A stretch of 17,270 bases of DNA from Baffinella frigidus (lineage: Eukaryota > Cryptophyceae > Cryptomonadales > Baffinellaceae). The position numbers were made by a program, and so were the translations under genes. The notes below the pieces were generated by a model. That model was not told the origin of the DNA and did no database searches. It worked only from the letters and a program-made list of their open reading frames with translations. Positions 10,301-13,472 of the stretch are shown here, in pieces; the stretch's first letter is position 1, and every line of letters starts with the position of its first letter. The DNA is taken from NCBI GenBank assembly GCA_026770585.1, contig MU646625.1, positions 340,447 through 357,716 on the forward strand, in the 5' to 3' direction.

Positions 10301-11631
10301 TGGTCCTACTGTAGGGTCCTACGGGGGGGCGGTTTCTTATGAGCGAGGTACCCCTGTACATGGTGGCCCTGTACACCAACGACCTTTCCTGTCGAGAATC
10401 TGGACCAGGGCTGGACCATACACCACTGCCAGCCCGATTCAGTCATACCTACCCTAAATCGGATGATGACAAATCTATACTGAAATCAAACCAGTGCAAT
10501 AATTTACCTAGACATATTCGAAATGTCGAAGAATGTGAGCTAGTACGGGGGACGATGGTGGCCGGACGACCCGAGAGAGTCTCGGACTACCAAGTGATCA
10601 TTTTGAAAGGAGTCTCGTCCAATTTCACTTCAAGGCTACCCGATTGAGTGAAAGCTAGTGCGGGGGACACACCCGAGAGGGTCTCCATGATGAGGCCCGC
10701 GCCAAGCTTGCGTCCCTCGAAAGGCGAGGATGCGTACATGGTCCCAACCTGCGTGTCAGCTCCTGCTCAGAAATGCTCTGCTCTGCCTCAGTAACATTCA
10801 TTGAGAGCAGGGAATCCAGTAAAAACGTGCAACCAAAATATATTTACAGCGAGCGCAATTTTACTGAGGTAGAGCTATGATGAGGCGGGCACGAAATGTC
10901 GGTTAATACGATGTCTTTGTACCGAGCAATTCTTAATTCCTAGGCTCGAGAGGAAGAGTTGAGAAGAACAAGGTCTGAGCGGGGATCACAAGGACGCGCT
11001 GGTCGTTGGAGAGGACAGGCAAGTTGATCGCGCCAGGAAGGTGGTCCTCCGCGAACTCCGCGGGCGTTCGCACGTCCAGGATCTGCAAACGAGGGGGGGA
11101 CGGGATGATGCATGATGAGCCGTGATGATGATGAGGCGTGATGAGGAGCAGTCGGATTCCGAGGTGGGGTGGAGAGCTTCGCCGTTGGGGGGGGAGGAGG
11201 ATTCATGGGGGAGTTGGCGCTGCATCGCGAGGTTTCGTACCGCGGGGCAGCAGGTTCTCGTTCTGTTCTCGGTTGGGCAGATGCAATTTCTTTGGACAGA
11301 AGCTACGTGCTACTTACAACAAGACAGTGAGAAGCGTTTCATCGATTACCTCGCAGTACGGCTGGCCGGTCTCCCCGAACCTCCAATCCGCCGTCAGAAC
11401 CGGGGCATTCTTTCCTTTCGCCCACTGCTCCGGGCTCATTTTCGCCATCCCGCGCCCTTCAGCCCCCACTAACCGCAGCGCCCCCCCCCGGTGACTGGTG
11501 CAGGCCCGCGGAGGCAGGCGCGGGAGCGCGGACGGGAGGTGGAACGCATGCGAGAGGGGGAGGCGTGTCGTCGCCACGAGCCAGATCGAGGCGAGGAGCG
11601 TGCCGCCCCTGCCCCGCCCGCCCAGATCCAT
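703..11631 (-). CDS. mnmH: tRNA 2-selenouridine synthase (MnmH/SelU), 15 exons, putatively plastid-targeted
   Basis: Known role of the family: conversion of 2-thiouridine at the tRNA wobble position to 2-selenouridine using selenophosphate. Join, minus strand: 11631-11350, 11082-10990, 10748-10673, 10177-10128, 9798-9737, 9314-9231, 8222-8147, 7442-7368, 7110-7057, 6337-6248, 5087-5007, 4120-4068, 3590-3560, 2738-2671, 823-703. The join is 1296 nt, 431 residues plus TAA, without frame break, and every intron is GT-AG. Residues 1-70 form a leader (hydrophobic [10 protein letters not shown], then SHAF). Residues 94-200 are the rhodanese-like part: [26 protein letters not shown], catalytic Cys170 in [18 protein letters not shown]. 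Then come the P-loop GPTGSCKT (222-229), [27 protein letters not shown] and HYDPSYSRS. Without the leader the length matches bacterial MnmH (about 360). Oddities: Cys227 replaces the last Walker A glycine; exon edges are repeatedly duplicated in introns. The exon model is mine, from family motifs and phase; transcript data are absent. Confidence 0.9.
843..872 (-). pseudogene. Partial copy of exon 15 acceptor and start
   Basis: On the minus strand, GAAATCGCGCGTTTT is repeated with period 31, at 843-872 and 812-841. In the outer copy the acceptor CAGG has become TACG, so it should not splice. It is a tandem duplication across the intron-exon junction. Confidence 0.75.
975..1145. repeat. Dispersed repeat B, copy 1
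   Basis: Shared with 3700-3885. Common words are GAGTCCATCTA, ACGCCAAAAGTC, TTTGAGCC, AACACTTT, AGCGCGAA and TTCGCACTTGTG or close forms, in the same order. It is degenerate, with no ORF and no terminal repeat that I can define. The second copy lies in intron 12 of the same gene. Confidence 0.7.
1216..1320. repeat. Dispersed repeat A, copy 1
   Basis: Shared with 3417-3510 and, more weakly, 6950-6995. Common words are ACGTGACCAA, GCACC, CCTTCAAGTTAAT, TGATGAAAGGTTCG and CCACCGTGTGG. No coding content seen. The order of A and B differs between the two loci. Confidence 0.65.
1522..1642. mobile_element. MITE family 2, copy a
   Basis: The terminal inverted repeats CCACGCCAGAGGG and CCCTCTGGCGTGG are perfect. 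About 47 bases of the right half, reverse-complemented, are identical to the left end of the copy at 3931-4056, so the two copies lie in opposite orientation. TA flanks are not preserved here. Non-autonomous, 121 bp, inside intron 14. Confidence 0.85.
1780..1878. repeat. (ATGG)n microsatellite
   Basis: About 25 tandem ATGG units with two interruptions (ATAG and AATG). It runs directly into the heptamer region at 1880. Confidence 0.97.
1880..2105. repeat. Degenerate telomere-like heptamers (TTTRTGG to TTTCGGR)
   Basis: Tandem seven-base words change gradually from GTTTAGGG through TTTGTGG and TTTATGG to TTTCGGG. The gradient suggests local slippage and mutation of an original TTTAGGG tract. 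Confidence 0.9.
2158..2717 (-). repeat. Six-copy minisatellite of exon 14 edge plus donor plus heptamer tract
   Basis: Units start at 2158, 2253, 2351, 2448, 2563 and 2669 (spacings 95, 98, 97, 115, 106). On the minus strand each has a conserved 48-base block encoding [14 protein letters not shown] or a close variant, then a GT, then a heptamer tract of CCGAAA type. Variants include [13 protein letters not shown] (2253) and [14 protein letters not shown] (2448). Only the copy at 2669 is joined to the upstream half of the exon (ELVADLLVQ) and an acceptor, so I take it as the real exon. Confidence 0.9.
2671..2738 (-). CDS. mnmH: MnmH exon 14
   Basis: Acceptor TTTTTCAACAG, donor AG/GTCCAA. It encodes residues 370-391, ELVADLLVQ then [13 protein letters not shown], ending in phase 2. 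HYDPxYxRS is a hallmark of the MnmH C-terminus. It is the first, and only complete, copy of the following tandem series. Confidence 0.92.
2745..2893. repeat. Degenerate 12-bp tandem repeat (TTTCAAATGCCG)
   Basis: About twelve units alternate TTTCAAATGYCG with TTTCAACCGTCT and variants. They abut the acceptor of exon 14, and the transcript-sense TTGAAAACGGCA units run into it. Confidence 0.85.
3129..3205 (+). repeat. Dispersed repeat shared with 16981-17040
   Basis: Both copies carry AAGTTGACATGCTGG, GGTACAAACCCG or GTACAAACCCG, and GAGCCCC at the same spacing. Here a plus frame reads [10 protein letters not shown]; at 16990 the matching frame reads MLGPRYKPGN. It could be an eroded coding fragment or a transposon piece. 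It lies in intron 13 on the opposite strand to the gene. Confidence 0.6.
3209..3389. mobile_element. Foldback element with a nested perfect palindrome
   Basis: Perfect 27-bp terminal inverted repeats (3209-3235 and 3363-3389, outer word CCACACGAGG) enclose a central perfect hairpin. No TA flank is evident. Length 181 bp, within intron 13. Confidence 0.85.
3267..3308. repeat. Perfect 20-bp-arm palindrome
   Basis: TGATCACGTTTCCGTACGGA is followed by TG and then its exact reverse complement. The stem would be 20 bp with a two-base spacer. It is centred inside the foldback element at 3209-3389. Confidence 0.97.
3417..3510. repeat. Dispersed repeat A, copy 2
   Basis: Carries GTAACGTGACCAA, TTGCACC, CCTTCAAGTTAAT, GATGAAAGGTTCG and CCACCGTGTGG in the same order as 1216-1320. 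A weaker third relative lies near 6950-6995 (TTGCACCAGAAATCCTTCAG). Confidence 0.7.
3560..3590 (-). CDS. mnmH: MnmH exon 13 (31-nt microexon)
   Basis: Acceptor GTGTGTCCAG, donor GAG/GTCTCT. The first G completes Trp359, begun as TG in exon 12. The ten following codons read [10 protein letters not shown] and run in phase into ELVADLLVQ of exon 14. The family pattern W-x-x-L-x-x-x-G-x-W before the HYDP region supports it strongly. Confidence 0.88.
3617..3684. repeat. 34-bp direct tandem duplication
   Basis: CACAGTCGGGAGTCA(C/A)GTCCACGCCAG occurs twice with period 34. It is intronic with no coding role. Confidence 0.85.
3700..3885. repeat. Dispersed repeat B, copy 2
   Basis: Matches 975-1145: GAGTCCATCTA, ACGCCAAAAGTCC, TTTGAGCCC, ACACTTTTAGCGCGAA and CACTTGTG. 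It lies in intron 12. Confidence 0.7.
3931..4056. mobile_element. MITE family 2, copy b (TA-flanked)
   Basis: Perfect terminal inverted repeats CCACGCCAGAGGGCTCGA, with TA on both sides (3929-3930, 4057-4058). Length 126 bp. The copy ends only 11 bases before the last base of exon 12 (4068), inside intron 12. It is inverted relative to the copy at 1522-1642. Confidence 0.9.
4068..4120 (-). CDS. mnmH: MnmH exon 12
   Basis: Acceptor GGGATGCAG, donor TG/GTCTGA. It encodes residues 342-358, [17 protein letters not shown], plus two bases of Trp359. Positively charged helix followed by W matches the stretch after the LDEY segment in the family. Phase 0 in, phase 2 out. Confidence 0.88.
4129..4500. 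repeat. 176-bp tandem duplication of acceptor-proximal intron 11, with (TC)n
   Basis: CTTCCCAAGCAAGCTTCAGCGCAAGC-like sequence starts at 4181 and 4357. A shorter relative (CCAAGCCAGCTTCAGGC) abuts exon 12 at 4128. Each unit also carries ATCAA-rich tracts. A (TC)n microsatellite lies at 4318-4351. Confidence 0.85.
4498..4566. repeat. 11-bp tandem repeat (GAGGGTTGMTG)
   Basis: Five to six units of GAGGGTTGCTG or GAGGGTTGATG in tandem, decaying to GAGGATTCAG. Intronic. Confidence 0.85.
4769..4827 (-). pseudogene. Partial copy of exon 11 (11b) with its own donor
   Basis: Duplicates the last 59 bases of exon 11, encoding [19 protein letters not shown] followed by GTGAGG. It differs from the real exon at two bases, both at synonymous third positions of adjacent Ala codons. 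No acceptor is evident: upstream is a GA-rich (transcript CT-rich) tract. Period to the real exon is 238. Confidence 0.85.
4830..5004. repeat. GA-rich low-complexity tract
   Basis: GGGA/GAGA units read as a polypyrimidine tract in the sense of the MnmH transcript, lying between exon 11 and its partial copy. Confidence 0.9.
5007..5087 (-). CDS. mnmH: MnmH exon 11
   Basis: Acceptor CAACGTAG, donor AAG/GTATGA. It encodes residues 315-341: [12 protein letters not shown], then [15 protein letters not shown]. Joined to exon 10 it gives [13 protein letters not shown], matching the family pattern of a valine-rich strand, a proline and an Arg-Val helix. Phase 0 at both ends. Confidence 0.88.
5088..5182 (-). 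repeat. Repeated copies of the exon 11 acceptor region
   Basis: On the minus strand, CAACGTAGGTGGCG or CAACGTAGGTGAG occurs at the real acceptor and again near 5115, 5145 and 5170. One copy also repeats GTTACCCTTCGAG from inside the exon. Several AG acceptors are therefore stacked before exon 11. Confidence 0.75.
5204..5254. mobile_element. MITE family 1, half copy
   Basis: Reverse complement begins CAGGGGTACCTCGCTCATAA and continues through CCCCCTAGGACCACC, matching the left half of the copy at 10240. The other arm is missing. TA follows at 5255-5256, where the next element begins. Confidence 0.85.
5257..5396. mobile_element. TA-flanked element with 12-bp TIRs
   Basis: Ends CCACTTAGCAGC and GCTGCTAAGTGG are flanked by TA (5255-5256 and 5397-5398). 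Length 140 bp. It abuts the MITE family 1 half copy and shares its TA. Confidence 0.65.
5406..5491. mobile_element. Small foldback, TA- (or TTAA-) flanked
   Basis: Inverted ends AGTGACCA and TGGTCACT with foldback interior (GGCCCTAGGACC; GGGCG). TTAA sits at both junctions, so either TA (mariner type) or TTAA (piggyBac type) could be the target duplication. Length 86 bp. Confidence 0.7.
5800..5842 (-). pseudogene. Partial copy of exon 10 (10c)
   Basis: Encodes [13 protein letters not shown], followed by GTAGTT. It matches [12 protein letters not shown] of exon 10 and lacks the upstream half. Confidence 0.8.
6072..6132 (-). pseudogene. Partial copy of exon 10 (10b)
   Basis: Encodes [20 protein letters not shown], followed by GTAGTA. 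It lacks the first third of the exon ([10 protein letters not shown]) and any clear acceptor. It is longer but more diverged in protein than copy 10c. Confidence 0.82.
6248..6337 (-). CDS. mnmH: MnmH exon 10
   Basis: Acceptor CTCTCTCGCTAG, donor GAG/GTCATC. It encodes residues 285-314, [16 protein letters not shown] then [17 protein letters not shown]-x-E-S-x-x-I-G is the family motif that follows the Walker-containing part. Phase 0 at both ends. Confidence 0.92.
6441..6560. mobile_element. Foldback MITE-like element, intron 9
   Basis: Perfect 21-bp inverted arms (6447-6467 and 6534-6554; GCTCGCCATTATTTCGCACCC) enclose G-runs of ten or more. Outer bases TTTGGG and CTGAAA pair only partly. 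The word ATTTGGGCTCGCCA is also at 4159. Confidence 0.8.
6561..6895 (-). other. Unassigned part of MnmH intron 9
   Basis: I see no ORF, repeat or motif of note here apart from short direct words (GAGTCACTC twice near 6645). Confidence 0.4.
6896..6925 (-). pseudogene. Decayed copy of exon 9 end and donor (9b)
   Basis: On the minus strand ACGCACACCCATT is shared exactly with the start of intron 9 after the donor GT, preceded by a weak match to the exon end (GTCGCGTCTA versus ACGCGCCCG). The donor GT itself is lost. Confidence 0.55.
7057..7110 (-). CDS. mnmH: MnmH exon 9
   Basis: Acceptor CTCAACCACAG, donor CCG/GTACGC. It encodes residues 267-284, [18 protein letters not shown]. Joined upstream it gives [15 protein letters not shown], matching the family pattern QPSQxxFExxLAxAL. 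Phase 0 at both ends. Confidence 0.92.
7146..7302. repeat. CT-rich low-complexity tract
   Basis: Runs of CTCT, TGTC and CGCT. GA-rich in the sense of the MnmH transcript; it fills most of intron 8. Confidence 0.92.
7368..7442 (-). CDS. mnmH: MnmH exon 8
   Basis: Acceptor CCTGTTCAG, donor AAG/GTGCGT. It encodes residues 242-266, [16 protein letters not shown] then [15 protein letters not shown]-x-H-R-G-S is diagnostic for MnmH and follows the P-loop. Phase 0 at both ends. Confidence 0.95.
7393..7928 (-). repeat. Tandem duplication containing the exon 8 acceptor and an AT-rich segment
   Basis: Unit 1 is about 7393-7615 and unit 2 about 7617-7928. Each carries the first part of exon 8, GGAATATAGGGGAGTCAG, an ATTAAAC-rich segment, and a block whose minus strand reads [11 protein letters not shown]. 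Unit 2 has an internal extra repeat (7735-7790). A decayed third acceptor-region copy is near 7990-8030. Confidence 0.85.
7619..7665 (-). pseudogene. Partial copy of exon 8 start (8b)
   Basis: Identical to the first 46-47 bases of exon 8 ([15 protein letters not shown]), with acceptor CCTATTCAG. After that the sequence leaves the exon and there is no matching donor. It could compete with the real acceptor. Confidence 0.88.
8147..8222 (-). CDS. mnmH: MnmH exon 7 (P-loop)
   Basis: Acceptor CTCTGTACAG, donor CAG/GTGTAT. The first G completes Arg216. Residues 217-241 read [13 protein letters not shown] then [12 protein letters not shown]. This is the Walker A loop, normally GxTGSGKT in the family; here the last Gly is Cys (codon TGC). 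Spliced to exon 8 it gives [12 protein letters not shown], as in the family. Confidence 0.93.
8291..8462. mobile_element. TA-flanked foldback MITE in intron 6
   Basis: Arms of about 70 bases begin GAGCGCTTGCGG and include TTTCAGAAATTCAGAGAA. TA occurs at 8289-8290 and 8463-8464. The 172-bp element separates exon 7 from its partial upstream copy. Confidence 0.9.
8484..8497 (-). pseudogene. Partial copy of exon 7 acceptor and start (7b)
   Basis: On the minus strand GTGCAG is followed by GTGGTGCATGCTT, identical to the first 13 bases of exon 7 after its TACAG acceptor. The copy then diverges. Confidence 0.75.
8665..8702 (-). pseudogene. Partial copy of exon 6 end and donor (6c)
   Basis: Encodes [12 protein letters not shown] (with the donor GTCAGT inside the Lys codon), matching [12 protein letters not shown] of exon 6. 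The upstream half of the exon is absent. Confidence 0.8.
8766..8803 (-). pseudogene. Partial copy of exon 6 end and donor (6b)
   Basis: Encodes [12 protein letters not shown], then a GTCCGT donor. Closer to exon 6 in protein than copy 6c. Confidence 0.82.
8922..9083. repeat. Foldback with a triplicated left arm
   Basis: GAGTCCGTGAATTCACTG (with variants) starts at 8922, 8945 and 8965; its reverse complement is at 9064-9083. The third left copy extends pairing into GTAAAA. A small hairpin TATAGCC/GGCTATA lies inside. Confidence 0.8.
9231..9314 (-). CDS. mnmH: MnmH exon 6
   Basis: Acceptor CCAAACCAG, donor AG/GTGAGT (the only consensus-like donor in the gene). G completes Gly188. Residues 189-215 read [14 protein letters not shown] then [14 protein letters not shown]-x-G-G-Y-K-x-Y-R is a family motif just after the rhodanese domain. 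Confidence 0.95.
9315..9500. repeat. Telomere-like heptamers (TTTGGGG, TTTAGGG, TTCAGGG)
   Basis: Tandem GGTTTGG words grade into GGGTTCAGGG and GGGTTTAGGG. In transcript sense they are C-rich and run directly into the exon 6 acceptor, where they may serve as its polypyrimidine tract. Confidence 0.93.
9507..9545 (-). pseudogene. Partial copy of exon 5 end and donor (5b)
   Basis: Encodes [13 protein letters not shown], followed by GTGTAA and at once CCCTAAAC. The catalytic-Cys half (VYCWRGGQ) is absent. It lies downstream of exon 5 in intron 5. Confidence 0.85.
9737..9798 (-). CDS. mnmH: MnmH exon 5 (rhodanese active site)
   Basis: Acceptor GAGTGGCAG, donor GG/GTTAGC. It encodes residues 168-187, [20 protein letters not shown], plus two bases of Gly188. 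Cys170 is the expected rhodanese cysteine, and CxRGGQRS is strongly conserved in MnmH. Confidence 0.95.
9960..10120. repeat. Telomere-like heptamers, both orientations, intron 4
   Basis: CCCTCAA and CCCTGAA words (9960-10010) are followed by GGTTAAGG and GGTTTAGG words (10020-10120) in the opposite sense. The second tract begins 7 to 8 bases from the donor of exon 4. Confidence 0.9.
10128..10177 (-). CDS. mnmH: MnmH exon 4
   Basis: Acceptor ATCCCGCACAG, donor CTG/GTGCTC. GT completes Gly151. Residues 152-167 read [16 protein letters not shown]. Spliced to exon 5 this gives DYRPLVYCWRGG, the exact family pattern. Phase 1 in, phase 0 out. Confidence 0.93.
10240..10356. mobile_element. MITE family 1, full copy b (TA-flanked)
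   Basis: Terminal inverted repeats CAGGGGTACCTCGCTCATAA are perfect for over 20 bases. TA lies at 10238-10239 and 10357-10358. Length 117 bp, inside intron 3. The right end read on plus encodes MSEVPLY in a spurious ORF. Confidence 0.93.
10536..10584 (-). pseudogene. Partial copy of exon 3 end and donor (3b)
   Basis: On minus, GAGACTCTCTCGG followed by GTCGTC matches the exon 3 end GAGACCCTCTCGG/GTGTGT (ETLSG). The downstream intron words CCCCCG and ACTAGCT are also duplicated. Confidence 0.75.
10673..10748 (-). CDS. mnmH: MnmH exon 3
   Basis: Acceptor GACACGCAG, donor G/GTGTGT. Residues 126-150 read [18 protein letters not shown] then LIMETLS. V-G-T-x-Y followed by SPFExRKxGA is a family motif between the two halves of the rhodanese domain. 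Phase 0 in, phase 1 out. Confidence 0.94.
10779..10877. repeat. Imperfect foldback in intron 2
   Basis: CTCTGCCTCAGTAACATT and the reverse complement of AATTTTACTGAGGTAGAG pair over about 18 bases with two mismatches. It fills much of the 241-nt intron. Confidence 0.65.
10990..11082 (-). CDS. mnmH: MnmH exon 2 (rhodanese start)
   Basis: Acceptor CCCTCGTTTGCAG, donor CTT/GTGATC. Residues 95-125 read [17 protein letters not shown] then [15 protein letters not shown] chose GTGATC rather than the earlier GTCCTT donor because it keeps the two residues the family has between NDxR and VGT. Phase 0 at both ends. Confidence 0.95.
11350..11631 (-). CDS. mnmH: MnmH exon 1 with targeting leader
   Basis: 94 residues starting [11 protein letters not shown] hydrophobic core ([10 protein letters not shown]) and SHAF-HLP fit a signal peptide cleaved before Phe, then an Arg/Ser-rich stretch, as in leaders for secondary red plastids. 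The mature part begins near NAPVLTADW. Donor GAG/GTAATC joins CE to ILDVRT in phase 0. Longer in-frame starts exist upstream (to 11871) but would bury the signal peptide, so I prefer 11631. Confidence 0.82.
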
Positions 11632-12000
11632 CGTATGTGCGGGTTTCGAATTAGCGATGGCCTTTTCGCGCGCGGCCCAAGACCAACGCTGGGGGACGAT
11701 GCTCTGGACCTCAGGAGGCCTCCTCGAACCGATCTGCGGCCTGGCCCCCTTTTTTCTTCCTTTGAAATTCTGAACGTGGGTGAATGGAGCATGAAGCATG
11801 GCGATTTCCAGCGTGCAACGCCTCGAAATCGAGCCTCTGGCCGTAGGAAATTGCCAACATTCATCCTCCATTTAATCACTATTTTTGTAAAGCTTCAAGA
11901 AATCCCCAAACCAGAGGGGGTGCGACCCTTCCCTGGTCCTCAGCCGCCCCTCACAGCACAGCGGCGCAGGTCAAGGGCGGACGAGGCGGGCAAGCTGGCG
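11632..12000. promoter_or_regulatory. Shared intergenic region between head-to-head genes
   Basis: About 370 bp lie between the two divergent start codons. It presumably holds both promoters and 5' UTRs. AT-richer sequence near 11860-11900 (TTTAATCACTATTTTTGTAAAG) is the only local contrast. I see no certain core-promoter element. Confidence 0.45.
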
Positions 12001-12165
12001 ATGCGCAGCGTCAGAGACCTCCTCGGGAAGTTCGAGGACAGGGGGCGCGCCGGCGGGGATGGTCCCGTAGTGGTTCCCACGGTCTCCAATGCGCGCACCA
12101 ATCCGTGGAAGCGGGCGGCCCCGGGAAACAAGGCACGCCCCCCCCGCCTGATCCACCGGCTGTTG
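12001..12165 (+). CDS. Tentative exon 1 of C2-like gene
   Basis: Opens MRSVRDLLGKFEDRGRAGG and continues VVVPTVSNARTNPW, with strong GC bias at third positions. Donor TTG/GTGCTT (phase 0) would join the next exon at GAA. SVRDLLxKFE is common at the start of signalling and scaffold proteins. The opposite strand also has an open, plausible frame here (VLELPEEVSDAAHRQL), so orientation is not secure. An upstream exon joining at CGCAG (about 11970) is possible. Confidence 0.5.
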
Positions 12166-12438
12166 GTGCTTCCACCGTTCCACGCTAAAAAGAGGGAAAC
12201 ATCTTTCCAAGGGGGTTCACGCCCACGTCCTCTCGCGGGGCTCCGGTGTTGCTTCTCATGGGGAGGGACACTACTGGAGTTCTGTAGGTTCCATTGAGGC
12301 ACCTGAGGCGCTCCGCTACTCACAGAGAGCGCCGCTACAGAGAGGGGGGGTTGCGTATCCATCTGCGGCTGGCTGGACCTCTGTAATCGGTCCCATCATG
12401 CAAGGATAATTTTATCTCACACACTATGACATCTTCAG

Positions 12439-12542
12439 GAAGTCGCGGCGTTGAGCGGGGGGGGCGTGGCGCGTTCCGGCTGGGTGGTGCGGCTGGAGAT
12501 CGTCGCGGGGCGGAACTTCCCCCCCGCCGGGAAGCCCCAAAC
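12439..12542 (+). CDS. C2-domain-like exon, N-terminal strand
   Basis: Acceptor CATCTTCAG, donor AC/GTACCC. It encodes EVAALSGGGVARSG, then WVVRLEIVAGRNFPPAGKPQ. The pattern of a hydrophobic strand followed by GRNFP resembles the first strand and loop of C2 domains (calcium or phospholipid binding). Telomere-like CCCTAAACC begins three bases after the donor GT. Function beyond a C2 resemblance is unknown. Confidence 0.65.
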
Positions 12543-12605
12543 GTACCCTAAACCCTAAACCTTAAACTCTGAACCCTAAACCCTAACCCCCAACTCCTGA
12601 ACCCT
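12543..12605. repeat. Telomere-like heptamers at a donor
   Basis: CCCTAAA, CCTTAAA and CCCTGAA words in tandem, starting directly at the 5' splice donor of the preceding exon. Confidence 0.93.
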
Positions 12606-12635
12606 GAACCCCTCTCCAGCCCCCCAACCTTGCAG

Positions 12636-12658
12636 TGAACACCCTGATTCAGCGCCGG
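12636..12658 (+). CDS. Possible 23-nt microexon of C2-like gene
   Basis: Acceptor CCCAACCTTGCAG, donor G/GTTTGT. It encodes (T)EHPDSAP and would bridge phase 2 of the previous exon to phase 1, matching the next candidate at 15195. Based on phase and splice signals only. Confidence 0.3.
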
Positions 12659-13440
12659 GTTTGTTGAACTGCCTTTCGCCTTTACATACGACACCTCCTC
12701 GTGCTCCATTATCCTCACGGTATTGAGGTCATTCTCACAAGAATCTTTGACACATCAAACCACCCCTATCGTGTACCAGAATTATCTGTTTAAAAGCGCA
12801 AGACTGCGATTTCGAGGCTCAGAGAGTCGATTTCGAAATCGCAGTCTTGGAATCCTGGCACAAAAGTTGGCTTCCCGGAAAGGTGTTTTCCCGGGATTCC
12901 CAAGGGCCGGTCTCTCCCAGATATTGATGCGCCTCGCTGCTCCCGCATTTCCGTTTGCCGTCACCAGTTCACGCACGCCATCTCCCTCCACACAGCCGGC
13001 TACGACGGGCGTTTTGGCCCATTTTGGGCCGAGTTTCCGTTACCTTATCCGTAGGAACCCCCCTACGCCCCTACGAGTTGCCTACCGTAGGGTCCTGAGT
13101 CTTATCGGTTAGGGGTTATTCACGAACCCCTTCGAAGTCCGCTGTGTGGCCTACTCACGCACCCTTACAGAAAAACTCCTTCCGATCCGTTCCCCTGAAA
13201 TGACAGAGGTCATTCTCCTCAAGGAATGGAGGTCATCTCACACGGGCTTTTGGGTGCCTTGCAGGTATTGCTGCGCGTCGCTGCTCTCGATCAGTACGGA
13301 CCTCACAGGACAACTCCTTGCGATCCATCACAGTCAATGAATAGAGGGGGGAGGCATTCTCCTCACACGGAATGTGTCTAGAGGTCATCTCACACGGAAT
13401 GTGCCTAGAGGTCATCTCACACGGAATGCGCCTACCTCCC
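12659..13440 (+). other. Intronic region with three acceptor-like repeats and a hairpin
   Basis: A pyrimidine tract plus CAG followed by (A/G)TATTG(A/C)TGYGC(C/G)TCGCTGCTC occurs at 12920, 13262 and 13439. Read as exons they give ILMRLAAP, VLLRVAAL and VLLCLAAP, but no partner donor or phase is clear. TGAGGTCAT words and a 22-bp repeat (13370-13430, GGTCATCTCACACGGAATG) precede them. Confidence 0.5.
12799..12849. repeat. 17-bp-arm inverted repeat
   Basis: CAAGACTGCGATTTCGA and its exact reverse complement are separated by 17 bases. Confidence 0.93.
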
Positions 13441-13472
13441 AGGTATTGCTGTGCCTCGCTGCTCCCTCTCAG

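Noticed and set aside
10339-10647. 102-codon plus ORF starting MSEVPLYM
   Set aside because: It begins inside the MITE family 1 right end and crosses intron 3 and copy 3b antisense. No domain signal.
11971-12210. Minus-strand ORF ending VLELPEEVSDAAHRQLARLVRP
   Set aside because: Plausible by composition, but it has no family match and no splice link. The opposite strand gives SVRDLLGKFE and fits the phase of the next C2-like exon. Kept as an open alternative, not as a feature.
11491-12297. 268-codon plus-strand ORF
   Set aside because: Its first half is antisense to MnmH exon 1 and the promoter region. Only the part from about 12001 looks like coding sequence.
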